64,000 nucleotides of DNA. It comes from JBBQZO01 sp038207625 (GTDB lineage Bacteria > Pseudomonadota > Gammaproteobacteria > Burkholderiales > Burkholderiaceae_D). A program made the translations under genes and the position numbers. Of the stretch, positions 36,545 to 45,787 are shown piece after piece (position 1 is the first letter of the stretch; every line of letters starts with the position of its first letter). Location: the NCBI GenBank assembly GCA_038207625.1, contig JBBQZO010000006.1, positions 124,001-188,000 of the forward strand. Reading direction: 5' to 3'. The notes beneath the pieces were generated by a model, which was not told the origin of the DNA, ran no database searches, and was given only the letters and a program-made list of their open reading frames with translations.

Positions 36545-36587
36545 GCGATCGTCGCCACTTTCACTCATTTCAGTCTGAGGAATTATC

Positions 36588-38039
36588 ATGTCCGCAAACC
36601 CATTGGCGCCCAGCGCCGCTCTAGTCGCGTCGGTCAAACAGGCGCAGCAACCGCAAGTGTTTGATACACGCGCAATCCAGAAACTCGATTCGAAGCACTA
36701 CATGCACCCGTTCACCGACTTCAAGGACTTGAACGAGAAGGGCGCGCGCGTGATGGTGCGCGGCGACGGCATCTATGTGTGGGACTCGGAAGGCAAGAAG
36801 GTCCTCGATGGCATGTCCGGCCTGTGGTGCGTCAACGTCGGCTATGGCCGCACCAGCATTTCCGAGGCGGTCTACAAGCAGATGGAGACGCTGCCGTTCT
36901 ATAACAGCTTCTTCAACACCACCAACGTGCCGGCGGTGCAGCTGGCCGCCAAGCTGGTGGAAATTTCGCCGCCCCAGTTCAACCATGTGTTCTTCACCGG
37001 TTCGGGCTCGGAAGGCAACGACACCAATTTGCGCATGGTGCGCCGCTATTGGGATCTGCTCGGTTTCAAGGAGCGTCACACCATCATCAGCCGCCACAAC
37101 GCCTATCACGGCAGCACCGTGGCTGGCGCCTCGCTGGGCGGCATGGACGGCATGCACGCCCAGGGCGGCTTGCCCATTCCCGGCATCGTGCACATCGGCC
37201 AGCCCAATTATTTTGAGGCCGGCAAGGGCATGACGGAAAGCGAGTTCGGCCTGAAGGCGGCCGGCTGGCTGGAAGAGAAGATTCTCGAAGTGGGCGCCGA
37301 CAAAGTCGCTGCCTTCATCGGCGAGCCGGTGCAGGGCGCGGGCGGGGTCATCATCCCGCCGGCCACGTACTGGCCGGAGATCCAGCGCATCTGCGACAAA
37401 TACGGCATCTTGCTGATCGCCGACGAAGTCATTTGCGGCTTCGGCCGTCTGGGCGAGTGGTTCGGCTCGACCGTGGTCGGCATCAAGCCCGACCTGATCA
37501 CCTTCGCCAAGGGCGTCACCTCCGGCTACATTCCGCTGGGCGGCGTGCTGGTGGGTGACCGCGTGGCCGACGTGCTGATCGAGAAGGGCGGCGACTTCAA
37601 CCACGGCTTCACCTATTCGGGCCACCCGGTGGCCTGCGCCGCGGCGCTGGAAAACATCCGCATCCTGCAAGAGGAAAAAATCGTCGACAAGGTACGCAGC
37701 GACACCGGCCCTTACCTGAAGGCGCAGTTCGCCACGCTGAACGACCACCCGTTGGTCGGTTTCGCCGACAGCTGCGGCTTCGTCGCCGGCCTGAACCTGG
37801 TGCAGAAGAAGGGCGCGACCGTGCATGACTGCGTGCTGTTTGACGCCGACAAGTCGGTGGGCATGATCTGCCGCGGTCACATGTTCGGCAACGGCATGAT
37901 CATGCGTGCCGTGGGCGAGCGGATGATCATCGCGCCGCCACTGGTGATGACGCGCGGCCAGATCGACGAAATGGTCAGCCTGATCCGCCATTGTCTCGAT
38001 CTGACGCTGGCCGACGTGCAGCAGCGCGGCTGGATGTAA
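36588..38039 (+). CDS. spuC: Class III aminotransferase, putrescine--pyruvate (SpuC) type
   Basis: A 483-residue PLP aminotransferase. Visible are SGSEGNDTNLRMVRRYWD (phosphate cup), ISRHNAYHGSTVAGASLGG, LIADEVICGFGRLGEW (aspartate) and the lysine in LITFAKGVTSGYIPLGG. The HPFTDFKDLNEKGARVM start is typical of the SpuC/putrescine transaminase group, which passes the amino group to pyruvate. It follows puuA by 43 bp and is followed by the pot operon, so it offers a second, Glu-independent route for putrescine. Confidence 0.85.
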   Translation: MSANPLAPSAALVASVKQAQQPQVFDTRAIQKLDSKHYMHPFTDFKDLNEKGARVMVRGDGIYVWDSEGKKVLDGMSGLWCVNVGYGRTSISEAVYKQMETLPFYNSFFNTTNVPAVQLAAKLVEISPPQFNHVFFTGSGSEGNDTNLRMVRRYWDLLGFKERHTIISRHNAYHGSTVAGASLGGMDGMHAQGGLPIPGIVHIGQPNYFEAGKGMTESEFGLKAAGWLEEKILEVGADKVAAFIGEPVQGAGGVIIPPATYWPEIQRICDKYGILLIADEVICGFGRLGEWFGSTVVGIKPDLITFAKGVTSGYIPLGGVLVGDRVADVLIEKGGDFNHGFTYSGHPVACAAALENIRILQEEKIVDKVRSDTGPYLKAQFATLNDHPLVGFADSCGFVAGLNLVQKKGATVHDCVLFDADKSVGMICRGHMFGNGMIMRAVGERMIIAPPLVMTRGQIDEMVSLIRHCLDLTLADVQQRGWM

Positions 38040-38135
38040 ATACTGCTAGGCGGCGCTTTTGCACCATTCTGGCGCGCCAACCGGCCTTCGGTCCGACCAT
38101 CGGAAACACGCTGGCGGGCGGCGTGCCAATGTCTC

Positions 38136-38164
38136 TTGACGGAGGCGCAGATTGGTCGTATAAA
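38136..38164 (+). promoter_or_regulatory. Sigma-70 promoter of the pot operon
   Basis: TTGACG (38136-38141), a 17-bp spacer and TATAAA (38159-38164). The start of the binding-protein gene is about 55 bp downstream. Confidence 0.7.
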
Positions 38165-38218
38165 AACCTTGTAAAAACGAGCAGTTAATCTACACACACG
38201 GATAGATAGGGGAAGAAC

Positions 38219-39364
38219 ATGACGGTTGCATCCAAGGCTGGACAGTTGAAAAAGCGCTTTGCCCATAGTGCCATTACGCTGATGGCGGCGGCCACGCTGG
38301 CCGCCTTCGCCAGCACGCCTGCCCAGGCGCAGGAAGAAAAAATCCTCAATATCTACAACTGGTCCGATTACATCGCCGACGATACGATCAAGAACTTCGA
38401 GAAGGAAACCGGCATCAAGGTGCGTTACGACCTGTTCGACAGCAACGAAGTGCTGCACGCGAAACTGGTGGCCGGAAAAACTGGTTACGACATCGTGGTG
38501 CCGTCGTCAAACTGGGCGCGCATGCAGATCGACGGCGGCATTCTGCGCGAACTCGACAAGAGCAAGCTGCCCAACCTGGCCAATATGGACCCGGGTGTGC
38601 AGGCCATGATCGGCAAGCTCGATCCGGGCAACAAGCATCTGGTGGTCTGGCTGTGGGGTTTTACCACCGTCGGCATCAACGTCGACAAGGTCAAGGCCGC
38701 GCTGGGCAGCCTGCCGATGCCCGACAATGCCTGGGATCTGATCTTCGATCCGAAGTACATCTCCAAGCTCAAGTCCTGCGGCGTGTCGGTGCTCGATTCG
38801 CCATCCGAAATCCTGCCGCCGGCACTGCAGTACATCGGCAAGCCGGCCTACTCCAAAGTGAGCGCCGACTACCAGGAAGCGGGCCGTTTGCTGCAAACGA
38901 TCCGCCCTTACGTGACGCTGTTTAGCTCGTCGGGCTACATCAACGACATGGCCAACGGTTCGGTCTGTCTGGCGCTGGGCTGGTCGGGTGACATCAACAT
39001 CGCCCGTCAGCGCGCCATCGACGGCAAGACCGGCCAGAACATCCAGGCCTTGATCCCGAAGACCACCGCCACGCTGTTCTTCGACACGATGGCCATTCCG
39101 GCCGACGCGCCCCATCCGAACAACGCGCATCTGTGGATGAACTACATCATGCGCCCGGAAGTGCACGCCAGCCTGTCCAACAAGGTGTTCTATGCGAACC
39201 CGAACGCGGCCGCGCTCAAGTTCGTCAAGAAGGACATCGCCGACAACAAGACCATCTACCTGTCGGACGAGGACAAGAAAAAGATGATCGTGCCTGAACC
39301 GTCGAATGCCGACATTCGCCGCACCATGACGCGCGTGTATACCAAGTTCAAGACCGGCCTGTAA
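38219..39364 (+). CDS. potF: Polyamine-binding periplasmic protein
   Basis: Binds putrescine or spermidine and delivers it to the ABC importer. The protein has 381 residues. A signal peptide ends at PAQAQE, followed by EKILNIYNWSDYIADDTIKNFEKETGIKV-type family sequence (shown here in part). Acidic and aromatic residues of the binding cleft are in the NWSDYI, SSGYINDMANG and LGWSGDINIA blocks. A purine-rich ribosome site (GGGGAAG) lies just before the ATG. It heads the pot operon behind a good promoter. Confidence 0.93.
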   Translation: MTVASKAGQLKKRFAHSAITLMAAATLAAFASTPAQAQEEKILNIYNWSDYIADDTIKNFEKETGIKVRYDLFDSNEVLHAKLVAGKTGYDIVVPSSNWARMQIDGGILRELDKSKLPNLANMDPGVQAMIGKLDPGNKHLVVWLWGFTTVGINVDKVKAALGSLPMPDNAWDLIFDPKYISKLKSCGVSVLDSPSEILPPALQYIGKPAYSKVSADYQEAGRLLQTIRPYVTLFSSSGYINDMANGSVCLALGWSGDINIARQRAIDGKTGQNIQALIPKTTATLFFDTMAIPADAPHPNNAHLWMNYIMRPEVHASLSNKVFYANPNAAALKFVKKDIADNKTIYLSDEDKKKMIVPEPSNADIRRTMTRVYTKFKTGL

Positions 39365-39482
39365 TTCTGACCCCATCCATACCACCTCCGGCAGGCGCCG
39401 GAGGGTCGGTTCCCACAGCAGGGGACCGGCCGCCGCGTGTCCGGTGACATGACGGCGTTGCCCACATTTTGACTAAATCAAT

Positions 39483-40631
39483 ATGACGATCGCCCAAACC
39501 GCCGCACCGACCCCCGATGCGAAAGAACCCCTTCTGGTCATCCGCAACCTCGTCAAGGAATTTGACGGCGTGCGCGCCGTAGACGATGTATCCGTCTCCA
39601 TTAACAAGGGCGAAATCTTCGCCCTGCTGGGCAGCTCCGGCTGCGGCAAATCGACGCTGCTGCGCATGCTGGCCGGCTTCGAAACACCCACCGTGGGCAC
39701 CATCACGCTGGCCGGCAAGGACATCGTCAAGGTGCCTCCTTACCAGCGCTCGATCAACATGATGTTCCAGTCCTACGCGCTGTTTCCCCACCTGTCGGTG
39801 TGGGACAACGTGGCCTTCGGCCTGCGCCGCGACGGCATGCCGAAAGACGAGATCGCCGCGCGGGTCGAAAAGATGCTGGCGCTGGTGCAGCTGTCGGCCT
39901 ACGGCAAGCGCAAGCCGCATCAGCTGTCCGGCGGCCAGCAACAGCGCGTGGCGCTGGCGCGCAGCCTGTCCAAGCGGCCCCAGTTGCTGCTGCTGGATGA
40001 ACCGCTGGGCGCGCTCGACAAGAAACTGCGCGAGCGCACCCAGATCGAACTGGTCAACCTCATCGAGCAGGTCGGCGTGACTGTCGTGATGGTCACCCAT
40101 GACCAGGACGAGGCGATGAGCATGGCCACCCGCATCGCGGTGATGAGCGAAGGGCGCATCCTGCAAGTGGGCAAACCGGGCGAGATCTACGAGACCCCGA
40201 ACTGCCGCTTCGTGGCCGACTTTATCGGCAGTGTCAACCTGTTCCCCGGCATCGTCACGGTCGACGAGCCGGACCATGTCGTCATCGACACCAAGGAATG
40301 CAAGCACTACGTCAACCACGGCATCACCGGCACGCGCGGCATGCAGGTCACCGTGGCGGTGCGGCCGGAAAAAATCGGCGTGCAGAGCGAGGCGCCTACC
40401 GTCGAGCAGCGCGATTCGGCCGCCGAACACGGCTTCAATTGCGTGCAGGGCGTGATCTGCAACATCGCCTACTTCGGCAACGAGACCCACTACCTGGTGC
40501 AGCTCGACTCGGGCCTGATCATCAAGGTCTCGCGCACCAACGCGGCGCGCCACGAGACCACCCGTCTGCGGCGCGACCAGCGCGTGTTTGCGTGGTGGGA
40601 CGGCGCCGACATCGTGGTGCTGACGAACTGA
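39483..40631 (+). CDS. potG: Polyamine ABC transporter ATPase
   Basis: A 382-residue ATPase of the polyamine importer. The nucleotide-binding domain carries Walker A GSSGCGKS, the signature LSGGQQQR and Walker B LLLLDEPLG. The C-terminal part (about 270-380) is the TOBE-type regulatory domain (VTVAVRPEKIGV). The putrescine-type PotG rather than PotA is suggested by the PotFGHI order. The gap to potH is 7 bp. Confidence 0.92.
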   Translation: MTIAQTAAPTPDAKEPLLVIRNLVKEFDGVRAVDDVSVSINKGEIFALLGSSGCGKSTLLRMLAGFETPTVGTITLAGKDIVKVPPYQRSINMMFQSYALFPHLSVWDNVAFGLRRDGMPKDEIAARVEKMLALVQLSAYGKRKPHQLSGGQQQRVALARSLSKRPQLLLLDEPLGALDKKLRERTQIELVNLIEQVGVTVVMVTHDQDEAMSMATRIAVMSEGRILQVGKPGEIYETPNCRFVADFIGSVNLFPGIVTVDEPDHVVIDTKECKHYVNHGITGTRGMQVTVAVRPEKIGVQSEAPTVEQRDSAAEHGFNCVQGVICNIAYFGNETHYLVQLDSGLIIKVSRTNAARHETTRLRRDQRVFAWWDGADIVVLTN

Positions 40632-40638
40632 GGCCGCC

Positions 40639-41562
40639 ATGAAGAAGATACTGCGACCTTTGCTGCACATCCTGACGCTGCGCTGGATCACCGGGCGCCG
40701 TTTGGTGATCTCGGTGCCGTTCGCCTGGCTGGCGATGGCTTTCCTGCTGCCCTTCCTGATCGTGCTGCGCATGAGCGTGACGGAGATGGAAAGCGCCGGC
40801 AATCCGTTCGGCCACCTGGCCACCTATGTGGACGGCTTCCTGACCATCAAGCTGAAGGTGTCGAACTACCTGTTCATCTTGCAGGACGATCTGTACGTGA
40901 TCACCTACCTGAGTTCACTCAAGTATGCGGCCATCACCACCACCATGTGCCTGCTGATCGGCTACCCGTTCGCCTACTTCATGGCGCGCTCGAAAGCGAC
41001 CATCCGCCCGACCCTGATGATGCTGGTGATGCTGCCGTTCTGGACCTCGTTCCTGCTGCGTATCTATGCGTGGAAGGGCATCCTGGCCAACCACGGCATC
41101 GTCAACAATTTCCTGATGTCGATCGGTGCGATCAGCGAACCGCTGCACATGATGAACACCCCGTTCTCGCTGTGCATCGGGATGGTCTACGGCTACCTGC
41201 CGTTCATGATCCTGCCGCTGTACGCCAACCTGGTGAAGATGGACGTGCGCTTCCTGGAAGCGGCGGCCGACCTGGGGGCGACGCCGATGCAAACCTTCTG
41301 GCGCGTCACGGTGCCGCTGTCGAAGTCGGGCATCATCGCCGGCGCCATGCTGGTGTTCATTCCGGCGGTGGGCGAGTACACCATTCCGGAACTGCTGGGC
41401 GGCCCGGAGACCTTGATGATCGGCCACGTGCTGTGGGACGAGTTCTTTACCAATAACGATTGGCCACTGGCCTCGGCGGTCACTGTCGTGGTGATTCTGC
41501 TGATCCTGGTGCCGATGGCAATCTTCAACAAGTATCAGGCTGAGCAACAGGGGCGCGCATGA
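40639..41562 (+). CDS. potH: Polyamine ABC transporter permease H
   Basis: A 307-residue inner-membrane permease with six expected helices. The binding-protein-dependent permease signature (EAAADLGATPMQTFWRVTVPLSKSGIIAGAML) is present in full near residue 210, the contact with the ATPase. It overlaps the potI start by 4 bp (ATGA), so translation is coupled. Confidence 0.92.
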   Translation: MKKILRPLLHILTLRWITGRRLVISVPFAWLAMAFLLPFLIVLRMSVTEMESAGNPFGHLATYVDGFLTIKLKVSNYLFILQDDLYVITYLSSLKYAAITTTMCLLIGYPFAYFMARSKATIRPTLMMLVMLPFWTSFLLRIYAWKGILANHGIVNNFLMSIGAISEPLHMMNTPFSLCIGMVYGYLPFMILPLYANLVKMDVRFLEAAADLGATPMQTFWRVTVPLSKSGIIAGAMLVFIPAVGEYTIPELLGGPETLMIGHVLWDEFFTNNDWPLASAVTVVVILLILVPMAIFNKYQAEQQGRA

Positions 41563-42410
41563 ACGGTCAAACTTTTATTCAACGCTGGTTCGGACGCGGC
41601 TGGCTGGCCGGCGGGTATATTTTCCTGTACCTGCCGATCATCGTGCTGATCGTGTTCTCGTTTAACAGCTCGCGCCAGGACATGGTGTGGAACAGCTTCT
41701 CGGTCAAGTGGTACGGCGAGTTGATGAACGACGTCGAGATCATCGCCGGCTTCGTGCTGTCGCTCAAAATCGCCGTCTCGAGCGCGTTTGCCTCCGTCAT
41801 CCTGGGCACGTTCGCCGCCTTCGCGCTGGACCGCTACAGCCGCTTCCACGGGCGCATGCTGTTCTCGGGCATGGTCAACGCGCCGTTGGTGATGCCCGAG
41901 GTGATCATCGGTCTGTCGCTGCTGCTGATGCTGGTGTCGGTGCAGAAGGTGTTCGGCTTTCCCGAGCGCGGCATGTTTACCATCTGGATCGGCCACAGCC
42001 TGCTGGGCATGGCCTACGCCGCCGTGGTGGTGCAATCGCGTCTTCGCGAGATGAGCAAGTCGCTCGAAGAGGCGGCCATGGACCTGGGCTGCAAGCCGTA
42101 TCAGGTGTTCTTCCTGGTGACGCTGCCCAACATCACGCAGGCGCTCGGCTCGGCCTGGCTGCTGACGTTCACGCTGTCGTTAGATGACGTGGTGCTGTCG
42201 GCGTTCCTGTCCGGCCCCGGCTCGTCGACCATGCCGATCGTGATCTTCTCGCGCGCCCGGCTCGGTCTGGACCCGCGCGTGAACGCGGTTGCCGCGCTGA
42301 CCATCCTGGTGGTGACGATCGGGGTCATCGCGTCAAGCTTCATGATGGCGCGCTCCGAACGGCTGCGCCAGCGACAGATTTCCGCTGCATTCAAGGCTGA
42401 CACAGAGTAG
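41559..42410 (+). CDS. potI: Polyamine ABC transporter permease I
   Basis: A 283-residue permease partner of PotH. The coupling motif is EEAAMDLGCKPYQVFFLVTLP, with the usual Glu-Ala-Ala and Gly. A short cytoplasmic N terminus precedes the first helix (about 16-35). The overlap of its start with the potH stop and the same order as E. coli potFGHI support the assignment. A porin gene follows after 37 bp. Confidence 0.92.
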   Translation: MNGQTFIQRWFGRGWLAGGYIFLYLPIIVLIVFSFNSSRQDMVWNSFSVKWYGELMNDVEIIAGFVLSLKIAVSSAFASVILGTFAAFALDRYSRFHGRMLFSGMVNAPLVMPEVIIGLSLLLMLVSVQKVFGFPERGMFTIWIGHSLLGMAYAAVVVQSRLREMSKSLEEAAMDLGCKPYQVFFLVTLPNITQALGSAWLLTFTLSLDDVVLSAFLSGPGSSTMPIVIFSRARLGLDPRVNAVAALTILVVTIGVIASSFMMARSERLRQRQISAAFKADTE

Positions 42411-42447
42411 TCCGAAGACTAAAACCATTCCAACGAAGGAGTTATCA

Positions 42448-43965
42448 ATGCACATCCTGAAAAAACTCGTGATCGCCGTCGCCATCGCTGGCGCCTTCCC
42501 TGCCGGCGCCATGGCGCAGAGCAACAAGCAGCTCAAGGCTGAACTGGACGCGCTCAAGAAGCAGGTCAAGGAACTCGAGGCGCTGGTCGTCAAGGTCAGC
42601 GCGCAGAGCGCCCAGGCCAACACGGCGGCGGTTCAGGCCAATGCCCAGGCGGCCCAGGCCAGCACGGCGGCCGTGGCCGCCGGTAAACAGGCCGAGCAGG
42701 CAGCCAGCGCGCAGGCCGGCGGCACGGTCGACGTGGCCGACTTCAACCGCATCCGCATCAAGACCGAGGCGATGGAGGACAACAACGAGGCGATGGGTTT
42801 CAAGGCGCTCAAGTTCTCCGGTTACGTCGATCCGACGTATATGTACAACCGCAACGCGAAGACGTCGAGCTTCATGTTCTTTAACAACAACAGCTCGATC
42901 AACGGTTCCGGCGAAGCGTTCAGCTACGACAACACCTTCTTCGGCAGCGGCATGTTCAGCGTCGAGAAAGAACTCGAAGGGGGCAGCAAGTTCAAGTTGA
43001 CGCTGATGCCGAGCAAGAGCGCGGGCGCCGGCTACAACTTCGGCAGCAGCGTCCATGAGGCCACCGTGTCGGTGCCACTGGGCGACCTGTCGACCCGCCT
43101 GATCGCCGGTCAATGGGCCGACTGGACCGGTTACGAGTCGATTCCGTCGAACCAGAACAAACTGATTACGCATAACCTGCTGTTTGACTTCTCGGCCGCC
43201 AATTTCTATACCGGCGCCGGGCTCGAACTGCTGCGCGGCCCGTGGGACGTGAAGGTCATGGTGGGCAATCTGAACGCGGCGCGCATCAACACCGCGCGCC
43301 AGCAAACGCCGGGTCTGTTCTACCGTGCCGACTATGCGCTCAACGAGTTTTCCGGCTTCGGTTTCTCGGGCATTCATTCTGGCTTCGACGACAAGGTGCA
43401 GTTCGGTCGCCTCGACCTGGTCGAAGTCGATGGCTTCTTCACGCGCGGTTCGTGGAACTTCCAGGGACAGCTGAGCTATGGCCGTCAGGGTGCCACGCCA
43501 ACCAATGCCTACATCAGCGACCGTCAGCACTGGTACGGTATGTCGGCGCTCGCTTCGTACAAGGTTACGCCGCGGCTGGACGCCATTGCGCGCTTTGACT
43601 ACATCAACAACGACCGCAACGGCGGCGGCCTGTTCGGCTCCACCTACGGCAGCAGCACCGACGCCAGCGGCAATCCGGCTCCTTGCGTGGACACCACCGG
43701 CGCGCCGGCGAACTGCCCGGACGGGCGCAATGGTTTCGGCTCGAGCATGGTGTTCGACGGCGCCAACTGGGTGGTGCTGGACCCGACCCGCGGCACCAAT
43801 CGCTCCGCGCTGTCGCTGGGCCTGAACTATGCGCTGATGCCAGGGGTGAACATCAAGGGCGAGTACCGCTACGACCGTTCGACCGGCAATGTATTTCAAA
43901 ACGCCGATGGCCAGTACGGCCGCGACAACCATGTGATCGGCGTTTCGACGCTGGTCAGTTTCTGA
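42448..43965 (+). CDS. Outer-membrane porin with N-terminal coiled coil (DUF3138-like)
   Basis: A 505-residue exported protein. The signal peptide ends at AGAMAQ. A coiled coil follows (about 25-90; LKAELDALKKQVKELEALVVKV and an Ala/Gln-rich repeat). The rest, from about 115, has alternating aromatic beta strands and ends in Phe (TLVSF), the usual outer-membrane targeting residue. The coiled coil could form a trimer at the periplasmic mouth. It sits between the pot operon and puuC, so it may let polyamines or gamma-glutamyl products cross the outer membrane. GAAGGAG lies before the ATG. Confidence 0.75.
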   Translation: MHILKKLVIAVAIAGAFPAGAMAQSNKQLKAELDALKKQVKELEALVVKVSAQSAQANTAAVQANAQAAQASTAAVAAGKQAEQAASAQAGGTVDVADFNRIRIKTEAMEDNNEAMGFKALKFSGYVDPTYMYNRNAKTSSFMFFNNNSSINGSGEAFSYDNTFFGSGMFSVEKELEGGSKFKLTLMPSKSAGAGYNFGSSVHEATVSVPLGDLSTRLIAGQWADWTGYESIPSNQNKLITHNLLFDFSAANFYTGAGLELLRGPWDVKVMVGNLNAARINTARQQTPGLFYRADYALNEFSGFGFSGIHSGFDDKVQFGRLDLVEVDGFFTRGSWNFQGQLSYGRQGATPTNAYISDRQHWYGMSALASYKVTPRLDAIARFDYINNDRNGGGLFGSTYGSSTDASGNPAPCVDTTGAPANCPDGRNGFGSSMVFDGANWVVLDPTRGTNRSALSLGLNYALMPGVNIKGEYRYDRSTGNVFQNADGQYGRDNHVIGVSTLVSF

Positions 43966-43980
43966 TAGCAGGAGCATCGT

Positions 43981-45468
43981 ATGACAACTACACTCTGGCA
44001 TGAGCGCGCCAGCGCCCTGAAAATCGACGGCCGCGCCTTCATCGGCGGCGAGCGTTGCGCGGCCAAGTCGGGCCTGACCTTCGACGACTTCTCGCCGATC
44101 GACGGGCGCCTGTTGGCGCAAGTGGCGCGCGCCGACGTGGCCGACGTGGACGCCGCCGTGGCGGCCGCGCGCGCCGCCTTCGACGACCGGCGCTGGGCCG
44201 GCAAGTCGCCGGCGCAGCGCAAGCGCGTGCTGATCAAGTTCGCCGACCTGATGCTGGTGCATAAGGACGAACTGGCGCTGCTCGAGACGCTCGACATGGG
44301 CAAGCCGATCAAGTACAGCCAGAGTGTCGATGTCAGCGCCGCCGCCAACTGCCTGCGCTGGTACGGCGAGGCGGTCGACAAGATCTACGACGAAATCGCG
44401 CCGACCGCCGACAACAGCCTGGCCTTGATCACGCGCGAACCGGTCGGGGTGGTGGCCGCCATCGTGCCGTGGAACTACCCGATGCTGATGGCGTCGTGGA
44501 AGATCGCGCCGGCGCTCGCGGCCGGCAACAGCGTGGTGCTGAAACCGTCCGAAAAGTCGCCGCTGACGGCGCTGCGCATGGCCGAAATCGCCATCGAGGC
44601 GGGCATTCCTGCCGGCGTGTTCAACGTCGTCCCGGGCTTTGGCCATGAGGCCGGCGCCGCGCTGGCGCTGCACATGGATGTCGACTGCATCGGCTTTACC
44701 GGCTCGACCCGCACCGGCAAGATGATCGTCCAGATGGCCGGTCAGTCGAACCTGAAACGCGCCTGGACCGAGTTGGGCGGCAAGTCGGCCAACATCGTCT
44801 GCGCCGATTGCCCCGACCTCGACGCGGCCGTGGCCGCGGCTGTCGGCTCGATCTATTTCAACCAGGGCGAAAGCTGTAACGCGCCGTCGCGCCTGTTTGT
44901 CGAAGCGTCGATCAAGGATGCCTTCCTCGCAAAAGCGCTGGCCATGATCCCGGCGTTCGCGCCGGGCGACCCGCTCGACGAGGCCACCATCATGGGCGCC
45001 ATTGTCGACGACACGCAGATGAAGACCGTGATGGGCTACATCGAAGCGGGCAAGAAGGATGGCGCCAAACTGCTGGCCGGCGGCACCCAGATGCGCACCG
45101 AAACGGGCGGCTACTACGTTGCACCGACGCTGTTCGACGGCGTCGACAGCACGATGACGATCGCGCGCGAAGAGATCTTCGGACCGGTGCTGTCGGTGCT
45201 CACCTTCACCGACGTCAACGACGCGGTGCGCCAGGCCAACGCCACGCCGTATGGCTTGCAAGCGGCCGTGTGGACCGCCGACATCAGCAAGGCGATTCAG
45301 ACCGCGCGTGCTCTGCGGGCCGGTACCGTGCACGTCAATCAGTACGACGGCGACGACATCACGGTGCCGTTCGGCGGCTACAAGCAGTCCGGCAATGGAC
45401 GCGACAAGTCGCTGCACGCCTTCGACAAATACACCGAGCTGAAGACCACCTGGATCCAGATCGGCTAG
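43981..45468 (+). CDS. puuC: Gamma-glutamyl-gamma-aminobutyraldehyde dehydrogenase
   Basis: Oxidises gamma-glutamyl-gamma-aminobutyraldehyde to gamma-glutamyl-GABA in the Puu route. It is an aldehyde dehydrogenase of 495 residues. Visible are VVAAIVPWNYPMLMASWK (cofactor), the glutamate in TELGGKSANIV, the catalytic Cys in FNQGESCNAPSR (about 300) and the end FGGYKQSGNGRDKSLHAFDKYTELKTTW. Substrate preference is inferred from the neighbours. It starts 15 bp after the porin stop and is followed by a repeat-rich intergenic stretch. Confidence 0.88.
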   Translation: MTTTLWHERASALKIDGRAFIGGERCAAKSGLTFDDFSPIDGRLLAQVARADVADVDAAVAAARAAFDDRRWAGKSPAQRKRVLIKFADLMLVHKDELALLETLDMGKPIKYSQSVDVSAAANCLRWYGEAVDKIYDEIAPTADNSLALITREPVGVVAAIVPWNYPMLMASWKIAPALAAGNSVVLKPSEKSPLTALRMAEIAIEAGIPAGVFNVVPGFGHEAGAALALHMDVDCIGFTGSTRTGKMIVQMAGQSNLKRAWTELGGKSANIVCADCPDLDAAVAAAVGSIYFNQGESCNAPSRLFVEASIKDAFLAKALAMIPAFAPGDPLDEATIMGAIVDDTQMKTVMGYIEAGKKDGAKLLAGGTQMRTETGGYYVAPTLFDGVDSTMTIAREEIFGPVLSVLTFTDVNDAVRQANATPYGLQAAVWTADISKAIQTARALRAGTVHVNQYDGDDITVPFGGYKQSGNGRDKSLHAFDKYTELKTTWIQIG

Positions 45469-45505
45469 GGGGCAGAACGCCAGCACACAGTTAGCACAGT
45501 TTGAC

Positions 45506-45640
45506 GTGGGGGCGTTTTGGTTGGGGGCAGTTTTAAATGGGGTCAGAGCGGGGCGCCGAGCCTTTTTTTTCGCCGGGTGTATGGCGAAAATTACTCTGGC
45601 CCCATTTAAGACGGCTTTACCCCAACCAAAACACGCTTGC
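45506..45640. repeat. Long imperfect palindrome (MITE- or REP-like)
   Basis: GTTTTGGTTGGGG (45514-45526) has an inverse partner at 45620-45632, and TTAAATGGGGTCAGAG (45533-45548) has one at 45594-45609 with one mismatch. Weaker complementarity (GGGGGC/GCCCCC) extends to about 45506 and 45640. The centre holds a G+C block, eight T and a short hairpin. Confidence 0.65.
45538..45570 (-). repeat. Dispersed repeat, copy A
   Basis: Read on the minus strand this is an A-run, then GCTCGGCGCCCC, then CTCTGACCCCA. The same order recurs at 55811-55841 on the plus strand with only small differences. Confidence 0.7.
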
Positions 45641-45682
45641 CCCCGCTTCAGACGATCTGTACCCGTAATGCAAGCGGACAAG

Positions 45683-45757
45683 AGTTGCAAAACAATTCGA
45701 CTCTGACCCCATTTGATTTGCAACAGTTGCAAAACAATTCGACTCTGACCCTATTTG
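45683..45757. repeat. Two direct repeats of 33 bp with 42-bp period
   Basis: The units at 45683-45715 and 45725-45757 match at 32 of 33 positions. Each contains GTTGCAAAACAATTCGACTC followed by TGACCC and ends ATTTG. The difference is C45710 versus T45752. Confidence 0.8.
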
Positions 45758-45787
45758 TTTGGCGCAGCACGCGCCACGAGACTATCC

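Larger units (their letters stand above)
45469..45787. other. Repeat-rich intergenic region after puuC
   Basis: About 320 bp made almost wholly of palindromic and direct repeats, listed separately. A CTCTGACCCCATTT-like core occurs four times in both orientations. No gene is seen. The only promoter-like sites lie within the repeats. Confidence 0.6.

Noticed and set aside
42445..45732. 1095-codon minus-strand frame over the porin and puuC
   Set aside because: Mirror of two confident plus-strand genes.
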